Part shown: positions 7,780-15,705 of the stretch, piece by piece
How the letters are laid out: each line of letters begins with the position of its first letter
How positions within the stretch are numbered: position 1 is the first letter of the stretch
NCBI GenBank assembly: GCA_002083595.1
Contig: MSXT01000006.1
Location: forward strand, 67,410 to 96,243
Direction of reading: 5' to 3'
DNA from: Proteobacteria bacterium ST_bin16
GTDB lineage: Bacteria > Pseudomonadota > Gammaproteobacteria > Burkholderiales > Nitrosomonadaceae
DNA length: 28,834 bases
The notes under the pieces: model-generated
What the model was told of the DNA's origin: nothing
Seen by the model: only the letters and a program-made list of their open reading frames with translations
Database searches by the model: none
Program-made: the position numbers and the translations under genes

Positions 7780-8859
7780 ATGCTTATTAATAGGTGGGTT
7801 GGTTTGAAAGAACTAACATTACTTGGAGTTATTTATTTACTAACAGTCAACAACATAGTGGCTAGTTACGGACAGAACTTATTTACTGGTACATTCGTGG
7901 CAGATTCTAGACCTCACAAGATGATGCATCTAGTTTTAACACAAACTAAAGACTCTGTATCTGGTTCTTTAATTATTGTTATGTCAGATGGCCGTGGAAG
8001 TACAAAGAGTGATAATTTGGTGCTGCGAGGGTCTACTGATGGAAATGCTATTACTTTAATCTCTGCTAAGCTTTTGGGAGATAGTGTAATAAATGGCAGG
8101 AAACAAAGAGAGAAAATTGTACTCATGTTTCCAACTGATTCAGGGAGCATATCGAATATAACTTTTTTGCCGACGACTGAAGATCACTTCAATCAATTGT
8201 TAAAGCAATGGCAAGAAGAGCTTTCTATTAATCATTCGCAGCAGCAAAAAGAGCTTACCAATATTCAGAATGAAAGACAAAAATTAACAAAACTCGCTAA
8301 TGCTCTCACTGAGGGTATTAATACGGTTAAATCTTCTAGAATTAGGCAGAATCTTGATAGCCTTAAGTCTGCATTAGATTACGAGCAATCAGTTTTTCAT
8401 AAACTTGAGAATGATCTCGCTAAATTAAAACTGGATGCTTCTCTTAGACCAATGACCTGCTATCAGGTCAATTCAGTTGTAGATTATGATTTTAATTCGA
8501 TAATGATGTACAGCTATGATTCAAATCTCGGTTATGCTCAAAGTATATTTATGGATGTACTTAGAGAATTGGAAGATCGTCTTTCAAACGTTGAACCTCT
8601 CAGCACAGAAATTAGGCAGGCGGCTCAGGCTTTTAATCAGGCAATCAAAGGCAGCAAATATCCTCTACCTGAATTAAATACTCTGCCAGGAGATGAAAAG
8701 CGTGTGTTAGAGCAGTATCAGGCGCTTGCCATTTCTGTACACAATGAGTTAACAACTTTAAGGGCTGCTCATTCGGATATATCGAATAAAGCTAAAGAAA
8801 TTATGCGAGAGGGGGAAGTAATTTTGAACAAAACAAGAGCATTGGTAAGGTGTCATTGA
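7780..8859 (+). CDS. unknown exported protein with beta-rich N-domain and coiled coil
   Basis: Not recognised. The ATG at 7780 (359 aa) is preferred because GGTGA lies just upstream; a GTG at 7771 is in frame. A hydrophobic stretch (ELTLLGVIYLLTVNNIVASYG, about residues 10-30) suggests a signal peptide or anchor. Residues about 35-130 show alternating strands and glycines (GTFVAD, VSGSLIIV, NLVLRGS), reminiscent of a calycin-like barrel. A long Gln/Lys/Glu-rich coiled coil follows (about 135-220), then a second helical region ending in ARALVRCH-like residues. Base composition is clearly AT-richer than its neighbours: one sampled 60-base line (7921-7980) has 17 G+C, against 36 at 7321-7380. 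The next gene starts 3 bases after its stop, so the two probably act together. Confidence 0.75.
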   Translation: MLINRWVGLKELTLLGVIYLLTVNNIVASYGQNLFTGTFVADSRPHKMMHLVLTQTKDSVSGSLIIVMSDGRGSTKSDNLVLRGSTDGNAITLISAKLLGDSVINGRKQREKIVLMFPTDSGSISNITFLPTTEDHFNQLLKQWQEELSINHSQQQKELTNIQNERQKLTKLANALTEGINTVKSSRIRQNLDSLKSALDYEQSVFHKLENDLAKLKLDASLRPMTCYQVNSVVDYDFNSIMMYSYDSNLGYAQSIFMDVLRELEDRLSNVEPLSTEIRQAAQAFNQAIKGSKYPLPELNTLPGDEKRVLEQYQALAISVHNELTTLRAAHSDISNKAKEIMREGEVILNKTRALVRCH

Positions 8860-8862
8860 TGT

Positions 8863-9348
8863 ATGTGGATTGAATTGACTAGTGATTTATTTCGGCGATT
8901 AATTTCTAAAATTCCAGGTTGGTTTGTCGGTTTTGTTTATCGGTCTGACAAGATTGCAAAATTGATTGATATCAATCTGCGCAGTAATGGTCCAATTATT
9001 CTAAATTTGAATGCAGATGTCCCTGAGATCAGTTTGTATTTTCATATCAATAACAGAAGTCCTTTTACGCTAACCTTGGATCGGTTGATAATTAAATTGT
9101 GGATTGGCCAACCGGTTTTAGAGGGGTTTATGTTGAGGCGGTATGCGATTTCCAAGGGCAATTTTAGAGACGACATTTATTTTTCTTTTTTCCTTTCACA
9201 ATTGCAGAAAGAAGTTCTTAAGAAGCATTGCGATGGTCAACTCATGTCGTCGCAGATTTCACTTGAAGTTACAGCCTACCTTGAATCAAAAATTGGATTG
9301 GTATGCGTGGAGAAACGTATTGATCGCTCAGAAGTACCCTGCAAGTAG
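8863..9348 (+). CDS. unknown 161-aa protein, partner of the upstream gene
   Basis: Not recognised. It starts 3 bases after the preceding stop codon, so translation is probably coupled. The N-terminus has amphipathic to hydrophobic stretches (DLFRRLISKIPGWFVGFVYR) that could associate with a membrane. The middle (NLNADVPEISLYFHINNRSP, then LTLDRLIIKLWIGQPV) has the strand rhythm and the NNRSPF turn seen in Ig-like/LEA14 (WHy-type) beta sandwiches; this is a resemblance only. It shares the AT-rich composition of its partner. It converges on the lactonase gene with a 22-base gap and no clear terminator. Confidence 0.7.
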   Translation: MWIELTSDLFRRLISKIPGWFVGFVYRSDKIAKLIDINLRSNGPIILNLNADVPEISLYFHINNRSPFTLTLDRLIIKLWIGQPVLEGFMLRRYAISKGNFRDDIYFSFFLSQLQKEVLKKHCDGQLMSSQISLEVTAYLESKIGLVCVEKRIDRSEVPCK

Positions 9349-9370
9349 CTAAATGAAATGCTTTGTAATC

Positions 9371-10054
9371 TTAAGAGCAATTTGTTTCAAAGACAGTTAC
9401 TGGAGCTGTAGTTCGTTTTAGTAGCCAAACAATCGGCAATTTTAAATCAGGATTGTCACTCACTCGATCCAGCAACCGCCGCTTTCCTGCACCTGTCACC
9501 ACCAACACAATCTGTTCACTGCTTGCCAGCATTTCTAGTGAGAGGCTCATGCGCAAAGACGGTGCGGTGGGCGGTGCGACGGCGACGCAGTGATGCGCCG
9601 ATAGCGAATCCGGGTTCATGCCGGGAAACAGCGATGCGATGTGGCCGTCTTCTCCCAATCCTAGCACCGTCAGACTGATCGGTAATGGCAAAGAATCCAA
9701 GCGTTGATGGAGGGTTTCGATGGCGTCGAACGGATTGTCGTGCGCGGTTTTTAGGCCAACGAACGGGGTATTCGCCGGGAGGTGTGACAGCAGGTGCTGT
9801 TTGATCAGTTTTTCGTTCGATTGATCGTTGTTGACATCGACCCAGCGTTCATCCGACAGTGTGACGGTGATCCGGTCCCACGGTAACTGACACTTCGCCA
9901 ATGCGGGCAGGTAATGGCGCGGGGTGCTGCCGCCGGGGACTACTAGGGTGGCCTGGGGTTTGCGGCTCAGGGTGTCGCGTAGTGCGGCAGCGGCAAATTC
10001 GGCGAAGCCTTGGCTTAACGATTCGATATCCGGGTAGACGCGCCTTTGCATCAT
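9371..10054 (-). CDS. pgl: 6-phosphogluconolactonase
   Basis: A 227 aa DevB-type lactonase that hydrolyses 6-phosphogluconolactone to 6-phosphogluconate in the oxidative pentose phosphate path. Seen in order: VPGGSTPRHYL (about 39-49), the SDERWV motif (about 67-72), and LGLGEDGHIASLFPG (about 131-145), all diagnostic of the family. Length is normal. A tandem ATGATG leaves the start uncertain by one codon. It follows the HAD gene by 13 bases and is the last gene of the minus-strand operon, so it is probably co-transcribed with the sugar-acid genes. No zwf or edd gene is nearby. Confidence 0.92.
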   Translation of the reverse strand: MMQRRVYPDIESLSQGFAEFAAAALRDTLSRKPQATLVVPGGSTPRHYLPALAKCQLPWDRITVTLSDERWVDVNNDQSNEKLIKQHLLSHLPANTPFVGLKTAHDNPFDAIETLHQRLDSLPLPISLTVLGLGEDGHIASLFPGMNPDSLSAHHCVAVAPPTAPSLRMSLSLEMLASSEQIVLVVTGAGKRRLLDRVSDNPDLKLPIVWLLKRTTAPVTVFETNCS

Positions 10055-10067
10055 GGAACTGCCAATG

Positions 10068-10709
10068 CTATTGCACTAAGCCGCGTAAATCCGGGACGAT
10101 CTCGATATGCGCCGGGAAAGGATTCGGATCGCCGGGAAAGACGCGGCCGAGGAAAGCGGTGTCGTTGGCTTGCGCGCCTTCCAAATCCGCCATCGCATCA
10201 CCGATCATCAGCACCGACTCGGGTTTCAGTCCATGTGCTGTCAGAATTTCCGCGATGATGGTTTTTTTCAGCGCCGGGGCACCGCGTACATCAGTAAAGT
10301 AGGGCGCGAGGCCGCGTCGTTCCACGATCACTTTGAGCTCGACTTCCGGCGTGCCGGAAGCAACGAATAATGGGATTCTGCCGGATTGCTGCCGGATCAA
10401 CTCGATTGCGCCAGGTACCGGTTCGGCGGCGATGACGGCTTCCACCACCAGCTCGGAAAAGCGGATGTCCAGTTGTTGTTCTTCCGCTTCCGTTAATGGC
10501 GGTTTGTTGATGAAATGCTCCTGGAAGTGGCGGAATTTGCGGTAGCGCGACATGCCGCCGTTTTGCGTGTGGAATTGCACCACTTGTGCGACGATTTCTT
10601 CGCCGTACGGGCGATAGAGTTCCGCGAACGCTTGTGTTTTGATTTTGCCGGATTCGACCACGACGCCGTCGAAATCAAAAATGATCGCCTGCCAGTCAAA
10701 GTTTCTCAT
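10068..10709 (-). CDS. HAD-superfamily sugar-phosphate phosphatase
   Basis: A 213 aa HAD-IA hydrolase. Motif I is FDFDGVVVES with the nucleophile Asp at about 12 and the acid/base Asp at about 14; motif II is the Ser in FVASGTPE; motif III is the Lys in APALKKT; motif IV is MIGDAMADLEGA. A helical cap lies between motifs I and II, as in Gph/PGMB-type phosphatases. It lies 2 bases after the epimerase stop, inside a sugar-acid operon. By analogy with KdsC, which dephosphorylates KDO-8-phosphate, it may remove the phosphate from the ulosonate made here, but it is not a member of the KdsC subfamily by length or cap type. Confidence 0.85.
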   Translation of the reverse strand: MRNFDWQAIIFDFDGVVVESGKIKTQAFAELYRPYGEEIVAQVVQFHTQNGGMSRYRKFRHFQEHFINKPPLTEAEEQQLDIRFSELVVEAVIAAEPVPGAIELIRQQSGRIPLFVASGTPEVELKVIVERRGLAPYFTDVRGAPALKKTIIAEILTAHGLKPESVLMIGDAMADLEGAQANDTAFLGRVFPGDPNPFPAHIEIVPDLRGLVQ

Positions 10710-10711
10710 GG

Positions 10712-11641
10712 CTACGCGCGATTGTCCGACGTGGACGGTGTGGCATCGTCGTTTTCATCGCCATGATGCAAATCCTGATGAATTTCCCGTAGGCAATCGA
10801 GAATGCCTTGCCCCAGATCGACATGCTCATTCAGCACCAGCTTGCGCCCGATGCGCGGTTGAAACGCATACGGCGTAATTTCATAGTGATGCACCGCATT
10901 GGCTTCATCAAAATGTAATTCCACCGGCCACGGCAGGATTTCCGAGATCATGGTCATGACATCCTTGATGCGTAATCTTTCCTGACCGGTCAGAATCATG
11001 TGCCGGTTGGCAAATTCAGGTGCCAATATTTGCACGCTCATGCGCGCCGCATCTTCCACGTGGATATATTCGCGCATGGCGTCGCCGCTGCCTTTGTAGG
11101 TGATGGAATGATGCGCGACCGCTTCGTGCAGCATGCGGTAGATGCCGTTGCGTTTGTCGGAACGCCGGCCATACAGCGAGCCATAGCGCAGAATGCTGTA
11201 ATCCAGGCCGTAGCGCTCGTGGTAGGTTTCGGTGAAACGTTCCGCGGCCTGTTTACTGGCGCGGTAAAAAGAACCGGATTCGGAATACACATAGATGCTG
11301 CTGGCAAACACAAACCGTCGCGCTCCGGCGATACGGGCGGCTTCCAACGCGTGCATGTTGCCCAGCACGTTGATGGTCGCGGTCGGAATCGGTTTGTCGT
11401 TGGCTTCGTCGATGTCGGCGATGGCGGCGAAGTTATACACAATGGAGGTCCCTTTGGCGGCTTCGATCACTTGATCGAGATTCATGATGTCGCCGATGAT
11501 CATTTCCTGGTTGCTTTTCAGATATGGCGACGGACTGCGGTCAAATAGCCGTACCCGGTAGCCTGCAGCCGATAATGCGTCCGCGACATGGCTGCCGAGA
11601 AATCCGCTGGCGCCAAATACCACAACCTGTTCATTCACCAT
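10712..11641 (-). CDS. NAD-dependent epimerase/dehydratase (extended SDR)
   Basis: A 309 aa extended short-chain dehydrogenase. The Rossmann motif GASGFLGSH (GxxGxxG, about residues 10-16) opens the protein. VYNFAAIADIDEAND is the expected strand-4 segment, FASSIYVYS carries the catalytic Ser, and YRASK (about 126-130) is the YxxxK pair. Such enzymes epimerise, dehydrate or reduce nucleotide sugars. The position between a dehydrogenase (4-base gap) and a phosphatase (2-base gap) points to sugar processing in the same pathway. The substrate cannot be read from sequence. Confidence 0.9.
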   Translation of the reverse strand: MVNEQVVVFGASGFLGSHVADALSAAGYRVRLFDRSPSPYLKSNQEMIIGDIMNLDQVIEAAKGTSIVYNFAAIADIDEANDKPIPTATINVLGNMHALEAARIAGARRFVFASSIYVYSESGSFYRASKQAAERFTETYHERYGLDYSILRYGSLYGRRSDKRNGIYRMLHEAVAHHSITYKGSGDAMREYIHVEDAARMSVQILAPEFANRHMILTGQERLRIKDVMTMISEILPWPVELHFDEANAVHHYEITPYAFQPRIGRKLVLNEHVDLGQGILDCLREIHQDLHHGDENDDATPSTSDNRA

Positions 11642-11645
11642 AGTG

Positions 11646-12584
11646 TTATCCGTTCTTGACGAGACCTGTTTTGATTAAACCCTGCAGCAGATTTTCCGCC
11701 GCTTCGATTTCCATGCGCTGGCGTGATTCCCGGGCAAGAGAACCGACATGCGAAGTCAGAATGACGTTGCCGCATTCGAGCAGCGGGCCATGATAAGGTT
11801 CCTGCTCAAAAACATCCAATGCCGCGGCGCTGACTTTGCCGGACTGCAATGCGGCCAGCAGCGCGCTTTCATCGACCAATCCGCCGCGTGCCGCGTTGAT
11901 GACGATGGCTTCGGGTTTCATCGCGGCGAATGCCTTGGCATCGAGCAGATGATGCATATCCGCGCTGTACGGGGTATGCAGCGTGATGATGTCGGCGCTG
12001 GCCAGCAGTTGTTCCAGCGGCAGCATGCTGACGCCGTCCGGTATTTGGCTGGCATACGGATCATGCGCGATCACCGTGGCTTCAAACGCTTGACACAAGC
12101 GCGCAACGCGGCGGCCGATGTGTCCCAGACCGATGACGCCGACGGATTGCGCCGCGAACAAGCGGCCTTGCGTGCGCGGCCATTCGCCATTGCGTACCGC
12201 CCGGTCGATCGGGTTGATTTGCCGCAATAAACTCAGGATGTAACCCAATGTCAGTTCCGCCACGGCTTGTGCGGGCGCTTCCGGTGTATTCAGCACTTGA
12301 ATGCCGCGATTTTTCGCTGCCGTCAGATCAACGCTATCCATTCCGGCGCCGCAGCGCGAGATGACTCTCAGATTCGGCGCGGCTTGAAACACCCGTTCGG
12401 TCAACGGTTCAATCCCGGCGATCAGACCGGTGGCGCCACCGCTCAGCAACGCGATGATTTCGTCTTCGGTGAGTTTGCGCTTGTGCGGATTGGTGATGAC
12501 CTGAAAGCCGTGCTGCAGCAGGCGCTGAATGACCGGATTATTGCCGGTGTCGAACGACGAAGTGGAAATGACAAATGAGCTCAT
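11646..12584 (-). CDS. D-isomer-specific 2-hydroxyacid dehydrogenase, SerA-like
   Basis: A 312 aa NAD-dependent dehydrogenase of the D-2-hydroxyacid family. The nucleotide-binding loop GLGHIGRR is at about 152-159 with an acidic residue (AHDPY) downstream. SRCGAGMDSVDL, INAARGGLVDE (catalytic Arg), DVFEQEP (Glu) and TSHVGSLARES (His) supply the usual active site. It is close in pattern to phosphoglycerate dehydrogenases but lacks the C-terminal ACT regulatory domain of long SerA. Its ATG overlaps the aldolase stop by 4 bases. In this operon it may oxidise or reduce a hydroxy/keto acid that feeds or follows the aldolase; a housekeeping serine role is less likely. Confidence 0.9.
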   Translation of the reverse strand: MSSFVISTSSFDTGNNPVIQRLLQHGFQVITNPHKRKLTEDEIIALLSGGATGLIAGIEPLTERVFQAAPNLRVISRCGAGMDSVDLTAAKNRGIQVLNTPEAPAQAVAELTLGYILSLLRQINPIDRAVRNGEWPRTQGRLFAAQSVGVIGLGHIGRRVARLCQAFEATVIAHDPYASQIPDGVSMLPLEQLLASADIITLHTPYSADMHHLLDAKAFAAMKPEAIVINAARGGLVDESALLAALQSGKVSAAALDVFEQEPYHGPLLECGNVILTSHVGSLARESRQRMEIEAAENLLQGLIKTGLVKNG

Positions 12585-13351
12585 GATGTTTTCAATGTTG
12601 CGCGGATGTTTTGTAAATGCGAGCGGCAGATGGAATCGAGAATGCGGATATCCAATCCATAACCGAGGAAATTAAAACCGGCTTGAATGCGTTGTTGCAA
12701 TGCTTGCGGATCCGGCTCGATGACATGAATGCCGCCGGGTTTTTGCGCGCGGCGGCCTGCTTCCAGAACTTGTGCGATGGCTGCTTGCACATCCGGGTGA
12801 TTGAGATCGCCGGGGCGTCCCATCGAGCCGGATAAGTCGTACGGGCCGATGATATACGCATCGATACCGGGAACAGCCAGAATCTCGTCAATCGCTTTGA
12901 CCGCGTCGACATGTTCGATCATGACGACGATCACCGCATTCTCCTCCAGCCATTGCCGGTACGCCTGGAAGCTCGCGCCGTAACCCTGCGCGCGCGCCAG
13001 ACCGACGCCGCGTTGTCCGCGTGGCGGGTAATACACGCCCGCTACGGCTGCTTCGGCATCGGCGGCGGATTTGATCATCGGCACCATGATGCCGGTGGCA
13101 CCGGCGTCCATGACGCGTTTGATCTGATCGGGGTGATTCGATGTTAAGCGCACGATGGCCGGACATTGCTTGGCGTCCAGCACTTGAATGATGGCTTGCA
13201 CTTCGCCGAGTTCCAGCACGCTGTGCTCCATATCCAGCACCAGCCAATCGAATCCGGCCGATGCCATGATTTCGGCTATCGACGGATGCCCCAGCGTGAC
13301 CCATGAACCAATGGTCAATTCGGACCGGCTCAATCTTGATTTTAATGACAT
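12581..13351 (-). CDS. HpcH/HpaI-type class II pyruvate aldolase
   Basis: A 256 aa metal-dependent aldolase of the HpcH/HpaI family. Counterparts of the HpaI active site are visible: His in DMEHS (about 43), Arg in VRLTSN (about 68), metal-binding Glu in VMIEHVDA (about 146) and Asp in GPYDLSGSMG (about 172). These enzymes join pyruvate to an aldehyde, giving a 4-hydroxy-2-keto acid, or do the reverse. It starts 8 bases after the cytidylyltransferase stop with a good SD (AGGA) and overlaps the dehydrogenase by 4 bases. The neighbours suggest synthesis of a 2-keto-3-deoxy sugar acid rather than breakdown of aromatics. The pathway role is inferred. Confidence 0.88.
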   Translation of the reverse strand: MSLKSRLSRSELTIGSWVTLGHPSIAEIMASAGFDWLVLDMEHSVLELGEVQAIIQVLDAKQCPAIVRLTSNHPDQIKRVMDAGATGIMVPMIKSAADAEAAVAGVYYPPRGQRGVGLARAQGYGASFQAYRQWLEENAVIVVMIEHVDAVKAIDEILAVPGIDAYIIGPYDLSGSMGRPGDLNHPDVQAAIAQVLEAGRRAQKPGGIHVIEPDPQALQQRIQAGFNFLGYGLDIRILDSICRSHLQNIRATLKTS

Positions 13352-13359
13352 GATCGTTC

Positions 13360-14109
13360 CTAGTATTGGGACAGCAACGAATCCGCTGCCATCAGTTTTT
13401 CGACGCGCGCCAGATCCTCCGGAGTGTCCACCGCCTGGGTATTGAATTCGGTAGGTACCATCTTGACTTGCATGCCGTGCTCAAGCAGCCGCAGCATGTC
13501 GATGGACTCCAGCTGTTCCAGCGGTGTTGGTGTCAAATGCGTGTATTGATATAAGGTGCTGCGGCGGAAAGGAATGATGCAGACTTGTTTGTAAGCGGCG
13601 GTGTTGGCGAAACCGGTTTTGGCGATTGTCGGAATCGGGCGGCGCGACATATACAGCGCGTCATTGTGCTGATTCATGACGACCTTGATGGTATTGGCGT
13701 CGAGGTAATCGGCTTCATGGTCAATTTTACGCACCAAGTTGACACAGCCCAGTTTCGGATCATCTCTGAAAGGCGCTACGGCGGTATCGATCATATCGGG
13801 GTGTGTCATCGGTTCATCGCCTTGCACCATGACGATCAGATCGGCATCCAGGTAGACCACCGCTTCCGCGACGCGATCGCTGGCGCGTTCGTGCGTATCG
13901 GATGTCATGATCACTTTGGCGCCGAAACCTTCGGCGGCTTGACGGATTTCTTCATCACAAGTGGCGATGTACGTGGCGTCGAGCGATTTGCTCATGGCTA
14001 CACGTTTATAGATGTGCTCGATCATCGGGCGTCCGAGGATTTTTGCCAGGGGTTTGCCGGGGAAACGCGATGAGCCCATGCGGGCCGGTATGACAGCGAT
14101 TGTTTTCAT
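13360..14109 (-). CDS. KdsB-like cytidylyltransferase (CMP-sugar acid synthase)
   Basis: A 249 aa nucleotidyltransferase of the KdsB/CMP-KDO synthetase type, expected to couple CTP to a 2-keto-3-deoxy acid. Seen: IPARMGSSRFPGKPL (about 7-21, CTP loop), THERASDRVAEAV (about 72-84), VQGDEPM (about 95-101, metal/CTP), ALYMSRRPIP and TPTPLEQLESIDMLRLLEHG. The sugar-binding region differs from canonical KdsB (SRRPIPTIAKTG where E. coli has SRATIPWDRD), so the substrate may not be KDO itself. It is the first gene of the six-gene minus-strand operon that also contains an aldolase and a phosphatase. No SD is obvious. Confidence 0.87.
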   Translation of the reverse strand: MKTIAVIPARMGSSRFPGKPLAKILGRPMIEHIYKRVAMSKSLDATYIATCDEEIRQAAEGFGAKVIMTSDTHERASDRVAEAVVYLDADLIVMVQGDEPMTHPDMIDTAVAPFRDDPKLGCVNLVRKIDHEADYLDANTIKVVMNQHNDALYMSRRPIPTIAKTGFANTAAYKQVCIIPFRRSTLYQYTHLTPTPLEQLESIDMLRLLEHGMQVKMVPTEFNTQAVDTPEDLARVEKLMAADSLLSQY

Positions 14110-14173
14110 GAAAATGTTGTGTGTATTGGTTAATGGTTGAGTACAAAAAGTTACCGTCTAAGGCGATGTGCTG

Positions 14174-14203
14174 ATTATCCGGTTTTTCCTCTTTTCTGGG
14201 CAA
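14174..14203 (-). promoter_or_regulatory. putative promoter of the sugar-acid operon
   Basis: Read on the minus strand: TTGCCC (14203-14198), an 18-base spacer, GATAAT (14179-14174), about 65 bases before the cytidylyltransferase ATG. The matches are 4/6 and 5/6. A 12-bp palindrome GTTAAATTTAAC (14212-14223) lies just upstream and could be an operator between the two divergent arms. Confidence 0.38.
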
Positions 14204-14378
14204 CACTTATTGTTAAATTTAACGTTTTTTTTGTGCGGTGATTTTATCCCGGTTGGTGTGCTGGTAATTGGATAGTCGCAAGAGTAGAATGAGCGCGCTT
14301 TTCAGAATCTTTTGTTTAAACTGGGGAAATAGTAGAGATGCTGCGTATCCTGAATATTTTTGTCTTCGCATCACAGCA

Positions 14379-15644
14379 ATGAAAGCGCTTTTTTTTCTTC
14401 GTCACTATAACGATATCGATCATGTTACTCCGGTCATTTACAAATGGATTAAGTCCGGTCATCAATGTGATGTGGTATTAATCGGTTCCACCCAATTCCG
14501 CCGTGATTTCCGCGTTCAATACTTGAGTCAGCTCGAAGGTGTGCGCGTTGCGCATATGAAAGAGCTGTTTCCGCTGACCGAGTATATAAAATGGCGGTTA
14601 CAGATGCTGATGCTGACGCGCAATGTGCGGCGCATCAAAGTGATCGGTGGTCTGGCTGAGAAGCTGGCCGATCGTTACGATGAAAAACAGCGTGAGCCGT
14701 TGTGGCGGCATACCGCCGATTTTCTGCTTAGCCGGTGTTTTGGTGCTACCGGAAAGGGTGTTGTGGCGTTTGACTGGATCGAACGCAATTCGGTGATTTG
14801 TTTGGAATGGGTTGAAGTCGTGATTGCCATGGCAAAAGAACGCGGCTTGGGTACGATCTCACTGCCGCATGGCGATAGTCCGCACTACAGCCAATTGATC
14901 CGGCGCGGTGAAAGACGCGTGGAGCCCGATATTACATTCTCGGCGGCGACGATATTTGATAAGGTGGTGGTGCCTAATGAATTATGTTCCGTGCGTTTCC
15001 GCCCGTTTATGACGGATAACCAGCTCGCTGTATTGGGCTCGCCACGTTATTGTGAGGAATGGCTGAAAATACTGGCCGGATTGATGCCGCCTTCGCCGCT
15101 GATTCGTTCGGACAGCCGCCTTAAATTTGTCATGTTCCTGAGAAAAGCCAATTTCACGACATTCTGGGAAGAAGTGGGCGAGGTGGTGCATATGATCGCT
15201 GAGTTTCCCGGTGTCGAGTTGATCATCAAACCGCATACCCGCAGCGGGTGGAAGCAGTCGCTGACTACGGACAGTTCGATCAAAAAATTACCCAATGTCC
15301 GCGTTGCCAGCGACGATGCGCATTCGGTGCATTTGATGAACTGGGCGGATGTCATCATCGATCTGGCGACTTCCGTGGTGTTTGAAGCGGTCAGGGCGAG
15401 AAAGCCGGTGCTTGCGGCTGATTATTTGATCGCGGCGCGTTCGGCGGTGGCTTATTACATGCCAGAAACCGAGCTGAAATGCCGTGACGATGTGTATGAA
15501 AAAATCAATCATTTCCTGACCCATGGCTGCGATGCTTTTTATATCGAAGAGCACCGGCAGCGTTTCTTGCAGGAAATGCTGGATTATCCGGATGCCGATG
15601 TGCTGCCTCGTTATGTATCCCTGCTTGAACAGTCGGCGGATTGA
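14379..15644 (+). CDS. GT-B-type capsule/teichoic-like glycosyl transferase
   Basis: The ATG at 14379 gives 421 aa and starts like a nucleotide-binding domain (MKALFFLRHYNDIDHVTPVI). A TTG at 14268 would add 37 poorly conserved-looking residues. The C-terminal half has ELIIKPHTRSGW (about 315-330) and DVIIDLATSVVFEAVRARKPVL, the pattern of CDP-glycerol glycerophosphotransferase/KpsS-like and related GT-B proteins, where His-Lys and Ser/Glu sites bind the donor. SLPHGDSPHY in the middle also fits. It is the first gene of the plus-strand arm, divergent from the sugar-acid operon, so it is a candidate for transferring that residue. Donor and acceptor are unknown. Confidence 0.72.
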   Translation: MKALFFLRHYNDIDHVTPVIYKWIKSGHQCDVVLIGSTQFRRDFRVQYLSQLEGVRVAHMKELFPLTEYIKWRLQMLMLTRNVRRIKVIGGLAEKLADRYDEKQREPLWRHTADFLLSRCFGATGKGVVAFDWIERNSVICLEWVEVVIAMAKERGLGTISLPHGDSPHYSQLIRRGERRVEPDITFSAATIFDKVVVPNELCSVRFRPFMTDNQLAVLGSPRYCEEWLKILAGLMPPSPLIRSDSRLKFVMFLRKANFTTFWEEVGEVVHMIAEFPGVELIIKPHTRSGWKQSLTTDSSIKKLPNVRVASDDAHSVHLMNWADVIIDLATSVVFEAVRARKPVLAADYLIAARSAVAYYMPETELKCRDDVYEKINHFLTHGCDAFYIEEHRQRFLQEMLDYPDADVLPRYVSLLEQSAD

Positions 15645-15705
15645 AGTGCGGTTTCAAGCTGTCGAGCAGCGATCAGATGTACCGATAAACTATAAGGTGT
15701 TGTAA

